Shown piece after piece: positions 1 to 8,291 of a stretch of 64,000 bases of DNA. How positions within the stretch are numbered: position 1 is the stretch's first letter; each line of letters begins with the position of its first letter. The stretch is from Tichowtungia aerotolerans (GTDB lineage Bacteria > Verrucomicrobiota > Kiritimatiellia > Kiritimatiellales > Tichowtungiaceae): positions 744,001-808,000 of the forward strand of contig NZ_CP047593.1 of NCBI RefSeq assembly GCF_009905215.1, read 5' to 3'. The position numbers and the translations under genes were made by a program. Under the pieces are notes generated by a model, which was given only the letters and a program-made list of their open reading frames with translations, searched no databases and was not told the origin of the DNA.

Positions 1-766
1 TCAGTGCAGCCGGAGCATCCAGTGGTGAATGCGGACCATAATACCCAAGATACAGAAAAAACGGATCGGCCCCATCCGCATGTCGTTCGATAAAATTAAG
101 CGCCAGCTCGGTCTGAAGCTGAAGGCGGAATTTATCCGCGTGGGATCTTTTCTCATAGGTCTTGTAGTTGATTTCCTGCGGTTCGACCGTTTTTCCGTTC
201 ACATCAAAATTCGACCAATATTTGGTACCGGTTCCCTGCGCATACTCATCGTAACCGAAGCCCTGCGGCCGGTGCGCATTAACAGCCTCGACGGGCGCGT
301 CTGCCATACCGGTGCAACCGACCTGCTCGAACCATTTTTTGGTCGCGCGGTCCGGCGCCAAATGCCACTTGCCCACATGCCCGGTTTTATAGCCCAGCTT
401 CTTCAAGCGCGAAGCGATGGACGTCTCACTCTTTGGCAAAGGGCCTTCGCCATTGCGCTCCATGCTGAACTTCTGTTGGTAACGCCCTGTCACGATGCCC
501 GCCCTCGACGGCACACACTGCGGAGCCGTGCAGTACGCCTGCGTCATTAACGCACCGCCGCTCGTCAGCTTGTGGATATTCGGCATGTCAACCTCATCGC
601 GCATATCCGTCGCTTCGAGATCATTAAAGCCGTGGTCATCTGTAACGATGAAAATAATGTTTGGGGAACGGGAGCGTGACGCTCCACCCACCTTGGGCGC
701 TGCGAGAGCGCCATTCACGAACAGCAGGAACACAATAGAATATAGAATCAGCAGGGCCTTTTTCAT
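1..766 (-). CDS. Secreted type I sulfatase (partial, C-terminus beyond window)
   Basis: The N-terminal 255 residues of an alkaline-phosphatase-superfamily sulfatase, reading out of the window at position 1. It begins with a hydrophobic signal peptide (about residues 1-22, ending LAAP), followed by the metal-binding stretch ITDD-type (VTDDHG near residue 41). The maturation motif C-V-P-S-R is at about 84-88, where Cys would become formylglycine, and G-K-W-H follows. The family hydrolyses sulfate esters, often on polysaccharides. The substrate cannot be told from the sequence. The signal peptide places it in the periplasm or outside the cell. Activity needs a maturase (anSME or FGE) not present in this window. 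Two more sulfatases lie upstream on the same strand, separated by a 260-nt gap holding two palindromes. Confidence 0.9.
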   Translation of the reverse strand, partial: MKKALLILYSIVFLLFVNGALAAPKVGGASRSRSPNIIFIVTDDHGFNDLEATDMRDEVDMPNIHKLTSGGALMTQAYCTAPQCVPSRAGIVTGRYQQKFSMERNGEGPLPKSETSIASRLKKLGYKTGHVGKWHLAPDRATKKWFEQVGCTGMADAPVEAVNAHRPQGFGYDEYAQGTGTKYWSNFDVNGKTVEPQEINYKTYEKRSHADKFRLQLQTELALNFIERHADGADPFFLYLGYYGPHSPLDAPAAL

Positions 767-908
767 CCATACAACGTACGAAACCAATCGGATATCGAAT
801 AGTATTTTCCCGCCAACAAATAAAACTCCACCGCCAGATATCAGATTTTGACCGCTAAGGCGCGAAGACGCAAAGCGATGCTCCGCCGGAGGCATTGCCC
901 TAGCCAAT

Positions 909-923
909 TTCCAATCATTGGAA
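909..923. repeat. Iterated palindrome TTCCAA-TCA-TTGGAA
   Basis: Exact 6-bp inverted arms with a 3-bp spacer, lying in the gap between two sulfatase genes. A second copy follows after 7 bases. See the finding on the dispersed palindrome. Confidence 0.85.
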
Positions 924-930
924 GCATTTA

Positions 931-945
931 TTCCAAACCTTGGAA
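931..945. repeat. Iterated palindrome TTCCAA-ACC-TTGGAA
   Basis: Exact 6-bp arms, 3-bp spacer. It forms a tandem pair with the copy at 909-923, about 80 bases beyond the stop codon of the next sulfatase. This is the only tandem pair seen. Confidence 0.85.
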
Positions 946-1026
946 ACCACCAAGCCGGGCCCACGCTGAATACAGCTGAGTCCCGGCTCTACTTTTGCGA
1001 TTACTGCGCTCTTTTGCGGCTATGCC

Positions 1027-2442
1027 TTACTTGCCCCGGCCGGTTGCGGTGCTGCCGGGAGGCAGCGGCGGGAAATAGTCCGGCGGATCTTCGATGGGCA
1101 ACACGCCGCCGACGTGGCCGGGCTGATATTTGTCGCTGACGGTGTCGCCGTCGTCGAACGGATCGCTGGTGCGTTCGAGCCAGCCGTGCAGCTTTTTATG
1201 CAGCTCCTGCTGGAGCGAAACCACTTCCGGGTTATCCCTGTTCGCCCAGGTGATCAGGTTGTTTTTCTGGAGCGGGTCGGCCTTGTCGTCGTAAAGCAGC
1301 CACGGCCCGTCGGGCGTTTCGGCATAGGTATGCGTACGGGTCACCACGCCGCGGAACGGCGGAGACGGAATGCAGTGCACATCGACTGCAAAGTTGATGA
1401 AGACTGAATCCGGCGCAGCGGATTCATCGCCCAGGATCAGTTTTGAAAGGTCATCGCCCTGCATCGCTTCCGGGATGTCGGTTCCCGTCATGGATATCAG
1501 CGACGAGGTCAATTCGATCAGGCTGAGCGGCGCATCGGTCACGCGCCCTTCGGGGATCTGCCCCGGCCAGCGCATCAGCAGCGGAATACCGACCGACTCG
1601 CGCCACGGCTGGCTTTTGTAATACTGCTCATGGTTCCCCAGCATATCGCCGTGATCGGCAGTGAATACGACAATCGTATCGTCGTAGATGCCCTGCTCTT
1701 TCAGGGTCTGCTCCAGCCGGCCGACCTGATCGTCGAGCGCCATAATGTGCGCATAGTAACCGGCCAGAATTTCCTTCTTGGCCTGCATAATTTCACCGGG
1801 CACATAAATGCTGTTGGTTTCCATCAACTCAACATCGTCGACCGGATAGCGCTCCAGCATCTCTTTCGGCATTTCGCAGTACGGATCATGCGGCGTTCCG
1901 ATGGAAAGCACGAGGAAGAAGGGATCATCGGCTTTAGCCTTTTCCTTGATGTAACGGATCGCCAGGTCGGTCTGATGAATCGGCTCGTAGCCGTCAATGA
2001 ATTCCGGCTTCGGCTCTTCAGTGTAGTAGAACGAGTTCATGTAGTCGTGTGTGCAGTTGGCGACCGCCCAATAGTCGTCGAATCCGAGGCGGCGCGGCCC
2101 GGGCGGCGTAAAGCCGGTGCGCGGCCCGCCGTCAAGATGCCATTTGCCGATATACCCGCACTTGTATCCGCTTCCAGTCAAAGCGCCCGCAAATGTCGGC
2201 CCGTCGTTTTTCACCTGAAGTTCATTGTTCACCACGCAGTGCGAGAGCGTGTGCAATCCGGTCAGAATTGTGCCGCGTGCCGGCGCACACGACGGCGTAT
2301 TGGAAACGGCATTGGTAAAGCGCGTGCCCTGCGCAGCGAGGCGATCAATATTCGGGGTTTTTACTTTTTCAACACCCGCACAGCCCATCGCCGTTGAGCG
2401 CATCTGATCCGTTAAAATGTAAAGGATGTTCGGCTTATGCAT
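1027..2442 (-). CDS. Sulfatase without signal peptide
   Basis: A 471-residue sulfatase. It shows the N-terminal metal-site segment LTDQ (about 10-13), the maturation motif C-A-P-A-R-G (Cys at about 52), G-K-W-H (about 99-102) and a second metal-site segment TADHGD near 260-270. The protein starts MHKPNILYIL directly at the core fold, so no export signal is visible and it is probably cytoplasmic, unlike its two neighbours. It could act on imported sulfated mono- or disaccharides; it might equally be a phosphonate or phosphodiester hydrolase of the same superfamily. The next gene upstream (a secreted sulfatase) ends 2 bases before this start, so the two are surely co-transcribed. The C-terminus is proline-rich and ends GRGK. 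Confidence 0.88.
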   Translation of the reverse strand: MHKPNILYILTDQMRSTAMGCAGVEKVKTPNIDRLAAQGTRFTNAVSNTPSCAPARGTILTGLHTLSHCVVNNELQVKNDGPTFAGALTGSGYKCGYIGKWHLDGGPRTGFTPPGPRRLGFDDYWAVANCTHDYMNSFYYTEEPKPEFIDGYEPIHQTDLAIRYIKEKAKADDPFFLVLSIGTPHDPYCEMPKEMLERYPVDDVELMETNSIYVPGEIMQAKKEILAGYYAHIMALDDQVGRLEQTLKEQGIYDDTIVVFTADHGDMLGNHEQYYKSQPWRESVGIPLLMRWPGQIPEGRVTDAPLSLIELTSSLISMTGTDIPEAMQGDDLSKLILGDESAAPDSVFINFAVDVHCIPSPPFRGVVTRTHTYAETPDGPWLLYDDKADPLQKNNLITWANRDNPEVVSLQQELHKKLHGWLERTSDPFDDGDTVSDKYQPGHVGGVLPIEDPPDYFPPLPPGSTATGRGK

Positions 2443-2444
2443 AT

Positions 2445-3866
2445 CTATTCACCAGCGCTGTTAAACCAGGCAGGATAAGGCTCCTTGACCTGCTGATAAA
2501 TCCTGCCGCCTTCCGGATAGAAGATTCCATAGTTTTTATATTTTCCCGGCGGACGAGACGCATCCCATTCCAGATTGGGTCGCATGCGCTGCGCGTTCGT
2601 ATCCCGCAAATGAGCCTCCAACATTTTTGCCAGCCGTTCTGTTCGTTCCGGATGCGCTGAAGAAAGATCATTACTCTCTTCTGGATCAGAGCTCAAATCG
2701 AACAGTTCGACTTCGCCAGACAAAAGATGACGAATGAGTTTCCAGTCGCCCATCGCGATTGCCGACGCCGGATGATCCCGATGCGGAAAGTGCCAGGCCA
2801 GTGTTCGCGGCTCCACAGACTTGCCTTCCAGAAGCGGAACCATACTCTGCCCGTCAACATGAGCCTCCGGCATCAACGGCTGTCCGGTCAGCTCCAGAAA
2901 CGTAGGGAAATAATCCATGCTGATCACAGCGGAATCACAGACCGATCCTGCCGCAACCCGCCCCGGCCAGCGAACAATCAGGGGCACGCAGATACCGCCT
3001 TCATGCAAATCCCCCTTGCCTCCGCGAAACGGGGCGTTGCTGGTGAGGTTTTTCAGCCCACCATTATCGGAGCTGAAAACCACAACTGTATTTTCAGACA
3101 ATCCCAGCTCATCGAGTGAGCCCAGCAGTTTTTCGATGGACTGATCCATATGCGAAATCATGCCCGCATATTTTTGGTTCTTCTGGAACCGTCCTTTCGG
3201 CACATCGTTGTACAGCGCCTCGGCGTCCGGCGGACAGGCCATCGGCACATGCGGCACATGATGCATCAGGCAGACCATAAAGGGCTCGTCTTTGTTTTCC
3301 CGCAGGAACCGGATCGTCATGTCCGTCAATTCATCTACGCCCTTGTCGCGTTTTTTTTCCTGCCACGAACAGTCCGCCGCTTCGTCAAAGCCATAGGCCT
3401 TGTGTCCGCCTTCGGTAAAAAACTTCTCTTCATTACCGAGGTGCCACTTGCCGAACAGCGCTGTGCGATAGCCCGCCTCCTGTAAAGATTTTCCAAACAT
3501 TGGAAATTTTGTCGGCAGCTCTTTCAGATGGTTCGGCGGAATCATTTTCGGATTATCCGCGAGCCGATCCCAAGGCAACGCGTCAGTCAGCTTAACGCGG
3601 TGCGGGTATCGACCGGTCAGGATTGCCGCGCGTGTCGGCGAGCAGACGTTGCAAGCCGCATAGGCTCGCGCAAAGCGCATCCCCTGCGCCGCCAGTTTAT
3701 CCAGGTTCGGCGTCCGATAATAATCGCTGCCGTAACACCCCAAATCTCGAACTCCAAGATCATCGGCCATAACGAATAATATGTTAACGGGGCGCTCGTT
3801 CGCCAAACATGCCTGAGTCATTGCACTGATGCCAAACACCATGTTCAATACTGCTGAAAATTTCAT
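2445..3866 (-). CDS. Secreted sulfatase (GalNAc-6-sulfatase-like)
   Basis: A 473-residue sulfatase. The signal peptide is about residues 1-23. Then come the metal-site pair ADD (about 34-36), the C-S-P-T-R-A maturation motif (Cys at about 75), G-K-W-H-L-G (about 139-143) and the second metal site SSDNGG. It resembles the large arylsulfatase A / GalNAc-6-sulfatase-like group of bacterial polysaccharide utilisation. First gene of a two-gene transcription unit, 2 bases before the cytoplasmic sulfatase. Its coding region carries one exact copy of the iterated palindrome (3491-3505), read here as PMFG. Confidence 0.9.
   Translation of the reverse strand: MKFSAVLNMVFGISAMTQACLANERPVNILFVMADDLGVRDLGCYGSDYYRTPNLDKLAAQGMRFARAYAACNVCSPTRAAILTGRYPHRVKLTDALPWDRLADNPKMIPPNHLKELPTKFPMFGKSLQEAGYRTALFGKWHLGNEEKFFTEGGHKAYGFDEAADCSWQEKKRDKGVDELTDMTIRFLRENKDEPFMVCLMHHVPHVPMACPPDAEALYNDVPKGRFQKNQKYAGMISHMDQSIEKLLGSLDELGLSENTVVVFSSDNGGLKNLTSNAPFRGGKGDLHEGGICVPLIVRWPGRVAAGSVCDSAVISMDYFPTFLELTGQPLMPEAHVDGQSMVPLLEGKSVEPRTLAWHFPHRDHPASAIAMGDWKLIRHLLSGEVELFDLSSDPEESNDLSSAHPERTERLAKMLEAHLRDTNAQRMRPNLEWDASRPPGKYKNYGIFYPEGGRIYQQVKEPYPAWFNSAGE
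3491..3505. repeat. Iterated palindrome TTCCAA-ACA-TTGGAA inside a sulfatase gene
   Basis: Exact copy, part of the 17-mer TTTTCCAAACATTGGAA that recurs in recQ and in the FGGY kinase gene. In this gene's frame it encodes K-F-P-M-F-G-K, between the substrate-side loop and the GKWH motif. Confidence 0.85.
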
Positions 3867-4063
3867 TGGAACCCTTTCGAATATGTCTGCGGATCACTCT
3901 ACTGCTATGTAAGGAACATCACTATTAGCTTACTGCCACAAATTTGGATAATCATGCCAAATAAAGATCTGCACATCGCTTCTGAAACACCCTGAAAACT
4001 ACGTCGAAAACTACGGGTTTTGTGGCAGAAAATAACAGATTGTTAAAAACCATTTCACCTTCC

Positions 4064-4091
4064 TTGACTTTCCCGCCGATTTTCGTATCAT
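4064..4091 (+). promoter_or_regulatory. Candidate sigma-70 promoter upstream of tRNA fragment and ychF
   Basis: TTGACT at 4064-4069 and TATCAT at 4086-4091 with a 16-base spacer. It points toward the tRNA-Val fragment and ychF, about 200 bases upstream of the ychF start. Short inverted repeats follow (gcagat at 4103-4108 with atctgc at 4120-4125; gtgtga with tcacac at 4150-4167). Prediction only. Confidence 0.35.
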
Positions 4092-4160
4092 TCTCATTAC
4101 AAGGCAGATATGTGAATCAATCTGCAATGTGCTGACATCAGTTTTAGATGTGTGAGTCGA

Positions 4161-4205
4161 TTCACACGCAAGAGGTCACAGATTCGAATTCTGTAACGCC
4201 CACCA
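4161..4205 (+). other. 3' half of tRNA-Val(CAC), probable attachment-site scar
   Basis: The sequence from 4161 reads as the 3' part of a tRNA: anticodon loop TTCACAC (anticodon CAC), 3' anticodon strand GCAAG, variable loop AGGTC, a perfect T stem-loop (ACAGA-TTCGAAT-TCTGT, 4178-4194), acceptor strand AACGCCC, discriminator A and encoded CCA (4203-4205). The partners needed in the 5' half (GGGCGTT acceptor strand, CTTGC anticodon strand) are absent upstream, so this is not a functional tRNA. A 3' fragment starting at the anticodon loop is what tyrosine-integrase insertion into a tRNA leaves at the far end of an element. By this logic the element lies to the left, including the sulfatases, and the ychF side is old chromosome. 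Confidence 0.75.
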
Positions 4206-4288
4206 CTATAAACATAAAGCTGGCGGCAACACTTGCCTAGTCAGCGGTTTCATGCTTTATTTTCCGGTCTTTTTACGGAGCAACCACT

Positions 4289-5389
4289 ATGAGCTTAAGT
4301 ATCGGAATCCTGGGTCTTCCAAATGTTGGGAAATCAACCATCTTCAACGCACTGACCCGCGCACAGAACGCGGAAGCGGCCAACTATCCCTTCTGCACCA
4401 TCGAACCGAACAAAGCGGTGGTTCCGGTGCCCGATCCGCGCGTCGACAAACTGGCCAATATGGTCACTCCAAAGAAAACCGTTTACGCAACGGTCGACTT
4501 CATGGACATCGCCGGACTGGTGAAAGGCGCCAGCAAGGGCGAAGGCCTCGGCAACAAGTTTTTGTCCAACGTGCGCGAAGCCGATGCGCTGCTGCACGTG
4601 ATCCGCTGCTTCGAAGATCCCAACGTCGTGCATGTCGATGGTTCCGTCGATCCGGTGCGCGACATTGAAGTGATTGAAACCGAACTGGTCCTTGCCGACT
4701 ACGAAACATGGAGCAACCGTGTCGACCGTATGAAAAAACAGGCACGCGCCGACAAAGCCGCCGCAGCGACCATTCCGGAAGTGGAAAAACTGCTCGCGCA
4801 TCTCGGCGAAGGCAAACCGGCCATTGCATTCCCGGATCGCAATAGCGAACTGTTCAAAAAACTGTTGAAGGAATGCCCATTACTGACCGATAAAAAGATC
4901 ATTTACTGCGCCAACGTCGATGAAGACGGAATGGTGAAAGACAACGACTTCGTACACGCCGTCCGCGCCTACGCCGATGCCAAGGGTGCCGACACGGTAA
5001 AAATCTGCGCCAAGATGGAAGAAGACCTCGTCGGCATGGATGAAGAGGAAGCCAACGAATTCCTCAAAGAATACGGCGTGGAGGAAAGCGGTCTCAACCA
5101 GGTGATCCACAAGGGATACCACACCCTCGGACTCGCCAGCTACCTGACCGCCGGCCCGAAAGAGGTTCATGCGTGGACCATCCACCAGGGTTGGAAAGCC
5201 CCGGCCGCTGCGGGCGTGATCCACACCGACTTTGAGCGCGGGTTCATCCGCGCGCAGGTCATCTCCTACGCCGACTACATTGAGCACGGCGGCGAAAATG
5301 CCTGTAAGGAAAAAGGCCTCATGCGCACTGAAGGAAAAGAATATGTCGTCAAAGACGGCGACATCATTGAGTTCCTGTTCAACGTCTGA
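4289..5389 (+). CDS. ychF: Redox-regulated/ribosome-associated ATPase YchF (Obg family)
   Basis: 366 residues, the normal length for YchF. The P-loop is G-L-P-N-V-G-K-S (about 8-15) and the switch region is [20 protein letters not shown] near 70-90. The ATP-preferring specificity segment and the C-terminal TGS domain (ending DIIEFLFNV) are also present. YchF binds ribosomes and affects translation fidelity and stress responses. The start is supported by GGAG about 9 bases upstream. It stands alone on the plus strand between a tRNA fragment and a large inverted repeat. The P-loop codons contain a near match to the iterated palindrome. Confidence 0.97.
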   Translation: MSLSIGILGLPNVGKSTIFNALTRAQNAEAANYPFCTIEPNKAVVPVPDPRVDKLANMVTPKKTVYATVDFMDIAGLVKGASKGEGLGNKFLSNVREADALLHVIRCFEDPNVVHVDGSVDPVRDIEVIETELVLADYETWSNRVDRMKKQARADKAAAATIPEVEKLLAHLGEGKPAIAFPDRNSELFKKLLKECPLLTDKKIIYCANVDEDGMVKDNDFVHAVRAYADAKGADTVKICAKMEEDLVGMDEEEANEFLKEYGVEESGLNQVIHKGYHTLGLASYLTAGPKEVHAWTIHQGWKAPAAAGVIHTDFERGFIRAQVISYADYIEHGGENACKEKGLMRTEGKEYVVKDGDIIEFLFNV

Positions 5390-5407
5390 TTCTTTTGCCG
5401 CCGCAAA

Positions 5408-5495
5408 TGTAGCAACGCTTACCCAAAGGGAAGCATTTATACCCGATGGCCACCTGCTGACGTCATCGCTTCCCTGACGGGTAAGCGATACTACA
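5408..5495. repeat. Large imperfect inverted repeat between ychF and recQ
   Basis: The arm at 5408-5434 (tgtagcaacgcttacccaaa...) is nearly complementary to 5468-5495, with a 33-base loop. The strongest blocks are AGGGAAGC/GCTTCCCT and CGCTTACCC/GGGTAAGCG. It sits between two convergent genes, so it could be a bidirectional transcription end, but there is no T-run. It could also be a small non-autonomous repeat. Confidence 0.6.
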
Positions 5496-5512
5496 CTCTC
5501 CCTTGATGACTG

Positions 5513-7657
5513 CTATGCCATGAACGCGCGGACGAGGCGGGCCTGTTCGTAGGAGACATCGCCTTTGCCGGCTTCGACAATCGCGCCGAGCGTGTCGGCG
5601 TTCAGGTCGCGGAAGAGCGCTTCCACTTCAATGCGCTTTTCAGCGTCGATAAACTGGTCGACGTCCAGCGTTTCGCCCTTCTGGATCAGCTTTTCAATAT
5701 GCTGAGTGATCGTTGCGGGCGACAGATTCCGTCGCGAGCAGATCTGCTCAACATTGAGCCCTTCTTTGATAAGCGAAAGCGTTTCGTTCACCGTCCCTCC
5801 CTTCGGTTTTTTCCGAACCTTGGAAACAACCGGAACCTGCAGGATGGAGCGCTCGTCGGCTTCGTCGGGATGCGCCTCTTTGTAGGAGTCAATCACGGCT
5901 AAAAAGGTGTCGCCAAAGTGGTCGAGCTTGGATACGCCGACCCCGGAAATCTGACGCATCTCAAGCAGCGTGGCAGGGAAATAGCGCGCCATTTCATGGA
6001 GGGTGTGGTCGGAGAAGACAACGAACGGCGGCACGCCGAGGTCGCGGGCGACGCGGCGACGCTCGGTGCGCAGGGCGTCGAAGAGCCCGGCGCTGAAATC
6101 GCCGGACGACAGGCTCCGCCGCGCGGTCTTCGTTTCTTTCTGGCACAGAATCCGGAAAGGAGCCTGCCCACGCAAAATGGGTGTGGCTTTTGGCGCGAGC
6201 TGCAAAACGGAATATTGATCGTCGGAGAGACGGATGCAGTCCTGAGCGATGAGTGCATCGATGATGCGCCGCCAGTGGCGCTTATCGCGGTCGCTCCCCG
6301 CGCCGTAGGTCTTAATTTTGTCGTGCCCGAAACGGCGGATGCGCTCGGTGTCGGCACCGGCGACGATGTCGGCAATGTGCACGGCTCCGAACTTTCCGCC
6401 GGTGCGGTAGATGGCAGACAGAATTTTCTGCGCGTCGATTGTAGCGTCGATCCGTTCGACGTCGCCCGTACAGATGTCGCAGGTTTTGCAATTGTCCTTT
6501 GGATAGGTCTCGCCGAAATAATCCAGAATGTTTCTGCGGCGGCAGGCGTTGGCCTGCGCAATCTGCACCATTTTATTGAGCTGCGAAATCGCGATTTTCT
6601 GTTCCACCAGATCCTCAATCTGATCGATAAAATAGCGGATTTTAACGGTGTCGCCCGGCGAGAAATAGAGGCAGCAGTGCGCGGGGTCGCCATCGCGCCC
6701 CGCGCGGCCGGTTTCCTGATAATAGCTCTCCACGTTTTTCGGGAGGTCGCCGTGCAGGACAAAGCGGACATTCGATTTATCGATGCCCATGCCGAACGCA
6801 ATGGTCGCGACGACAACGTTGATCTCATCGCGGTTGAACTGCTCCTGATGCGCCTTGCGCTCTTTGTCGGACAGCCCCGCATGATACGGAAGCGCCTTGA
6901 TCCCCTGCCCCTGCAAAAAGGCGGCAGTCGATTCGACGTTTTTGCGGGTCGTGCGATAGATGATGCCGGACTCATCGGGGCGCTCGCGCAGAAACGCGAG
7001 CAGCTGCATGTTGAGATCTTCTTTGGGAGCCACCTGATAAAACAGGTTCGGGCGGTCGAACGAAGCGCGCGTCAGATGCGGATTGCGAAGCTGCAGCTTT
7101 TTAATGATGTCGTCCTGAACCTGATGGGTGGCGGTGGCGGTAAACGCGGCCACGGCCACCTTTGGGAAATGGTCGACGATTTTGGAAAGGGACAGGTAGT
7201 CGGGGCGGAAGTCGTGGCCCCATTCAGAAATGCAGTGCGCCTCGTCGATGGCAAAAAAGGAAATCTCGGCCTGCTTGAGCGTGGCCAGGAAATCCGGCAT
7301 CGCAAAGCGCTCCGGCGAGACGTAGAGCAGATCGAGATCGTTGTTTTCCAAACATTGGAAAACCCGGCGGCGATCTTTAACCAGCAGAGAGCTGTTCAGA
7401 AACTCAGCGCGCAGGCCGGTCGCCTGCGCGGCATCCACCTGGTCCTTCATCAGGGAAATCAGCGGGCTGACAACCACGCAGAGACCGGGAAGTAAATGGG
7501 CGGGGAGCTGATAGCAGAGCGACTTGCCGCCGCCAGTCGGCATCACCGCAAACACATCACGCTTTTCGAGCAGCGCGGAGACAATCTCCTCCTGATTCGG
7601 CCGAAATTCATCAAACCCGAAAACCCGACTCAGCGCCTCCTGCACGGATTCACTCAT
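5513..7657 (-). CDS. recQ: ATP-dependent DNA helicase RecQ
   Basis: About 714 residues. The domains in order are a RecA-like helicase core with motif I P-T-G-G-G-K-S (about 40-46) and DEAH box I-D-E-A-H-C; a second helicase lobe with Q-E-T-G-R-A-G-R-D-G; a four-Cys zinc site (CRRR...CKTCDIC); an RQC winged helix; an HRDC domain; and a C-terminal helix-turn-helix extension. It unwinds DNA 3' to 5' in recombination and fork repair. A GTG at 7663 could also start the frame. ATG at 7657 is preferred because it overlaps the vapC stop (ATGA), which suggests translational coupling. The gene contains one exact (7346-7360) and one near copy (5811-5825) of the iterated palindrome. Confidence 0.96.
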   Translation of the reverse strand: MSESVQEALSRVFGFDEFRPNQEEIVSALLEKRDVFAVMPTGGGKSLCYQLPAHLLPGLCVVVSPLISLMKDQVDAAQATGLRAEFLNSSLLVKDRRRVFQCLENNDLDLLYVSPERFAMPDFLATLKQAEISFFAIDEAHCISEWGHDFRPDYLSLSKIVDHFPKVAVAAFTATATHQVQDDIIKKLQLRNPHLTRASFDRPNLFYQVAPKEDLNMQLLAFLRERPDESGIIYRTTRKNVESTAAFLQGQGIKALPYHAGLSDKERKAHQEQFNRDEINVVVATIAFGMGIDKSNVRFVLHGDLPKNVESYYQETGRAGRDGDPAHCCLYFSPGDTVKIRYFIDQIEDLVEQKIAISQLNKMVQIAQANACRRRNILDYFGETYPKDNCKTCDICTGDVERIDATIDAQKILSAIYRTGGKFGAVHIADIVAGADTERIRRFGHDKIKTYGAGSDRDKRHWRRIIDALIAQDCIRLSDDQYSVLQLAPKATPILRGQAPFRILCQKETKTARRSLSSGDFSAGLFDALRTERRRVARDLGVPPFVVFSDHTLHEMARYFPATLLEMRQISGVGVSKLDHFGDTFLAVIDSYKEAHPDEADERSILQVPVVSKVRKKPKGGTVNETLSLIKEGLNVEQICSRRNLSPATITQHIEKLIQKGETLDVDQFIDAEKRIEVEALFRDLNADTLGAIVEAGKGDVSYEQARLVRAFMA
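7346..7360. repeat. Iterated palindrome TTCCAA-ACA-TTGGAA inside recQ
   Basis: Exact copy within the shared 17-mer. On the coding strand it is read V-F-Q-C-L-E-N, a different frame from the sulfatase and kinase copies, just before the conserved L-Y-V-S-P-E-R-F helicase segment. Confidence 0.85.
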
Positions 7658-8043
7658 TCCCACACCGCCCTCACTTTGGGATAGGTCGGAATAACGCGGT
7701 CTTTGGTGAGAATCGTCATTTTATGCAGCTGCGCGGTAGCAATGAGAATGCGGTCAAACGGGTCGCGGTGAATCTGCGGGAGCTGCGTAGATGCAAGCCC
7801 GATTTCCACATCGACCGGGATTTCGTGAATTCCAAACTGCTTCAGGTTCTTGCTGATAAATTTTTCGACAGAACCATAGGTGTTAATTTTCCCGGTATTG
7901 GAAAGGAGTCCGATTTCCTCAGCGGTAATGGAAGAGATGAATAATCCTTCCATATCGTTTTCGATCGTTCTCAGCACCCTGTCCGGCAATTGATCCGGTC
8001 TTGAAGACAACCAGATAAAGGTGTGCGTATCGAGCAGCAGCAT
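7654..8043 (-). CDS. vapC: PIN-domain toxin (VapC family)
   Basis: About 129 residues starting MLLLDTHTFIWL, the usual start of this VapC group. Acidic PIN residues are visible: Asp5, the Glu pair in T-A-E-E-I-G, and the Asp pair in R-D-P-F-D-R near residue 95. VapC toxins are Mg-dependent RNases that cut tRNA or rRNA. The chosen ATG overlaps the stop codon of the upstream antitoxin (TGATG) and its own stop overlaps the recQ ATG, so three genes are linked by overlaps. A longer in-frame start exists at 8094 but would lie inside the antitoxin gene. Confidence 0.88.
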   Translation of the reverse strand: MLLLDTHTFIWLSSRPDQLPDRVLRTIENDMEGLFISSITAEEIGLLSNTGKINTYGSVEKFISKNLKQFGIHEIPVDVEIGLASTQLPQIHRDPFDRILIATAQLHKMTILTKDRVIPTYPKVRAVWE

Positions 8044-8291
8044 CAGCGATATTCCTCCGGCCAAAGATCTTCGGTCGACTCCAGAGGATCGCACAGATAA
8101 ACATCTTTGCCTTCAAACTCCGGCAGCGGCCCCGGCAGCTTGGTCTTTTTCTTCTTTTCGCCATGCACCACGATATCGACCACCGGCTTATTGTTTTTGC
8201 AGATGGTGTACATTTCTCCCGTCTCGCACACCTTGTTGATCAGCTCGGACAGGTGCGTCTTGGCTTCGTAAATATTAACCCGCTTTTTCAT
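8043..8291 (-). CDS. vapB: VapB-type antitoxin (Phd/YefM-like)
   Basis: 82 residues. The N-terminal part MKKRVNIYEAKTHLSELI is the classic Phd/YefM-type DNA-binding start, followed by a charged tail (G-E-K-K-K-K, then ESTEDLWPEEYR) that would wrap the toxin. It binds and neutralises the PIN toxin encoded next and likely represses the operon. ATG at 8291 is preceded by AGAGG; an in-frame TTG at 8297 is less likely. A near copy of the iterated palindrome (8292-8306) overlaps the ribosome binding site. Confidence 0.85.
   Translation of the reverse strand: MKKRVNIYEAKTHLSELINKVCETGEMYTICKNNKPVVDIVVHGEKKKKTKLPGPLPEFEGKDVYLCDPLESTEDLWPEEYR

Noticed and set aside
4130-4205. A complete tRNA-Val gene
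   Set aside because: The acceptor and anticodon 5' strands that should pair with the visible 3' half are not present, so only a fragment was called.
5918-7495. Plus-strand frame of 525 residues opposite recQ
   Set aside because: Antisense shadow; recQ motifs are complete on the minus strand.
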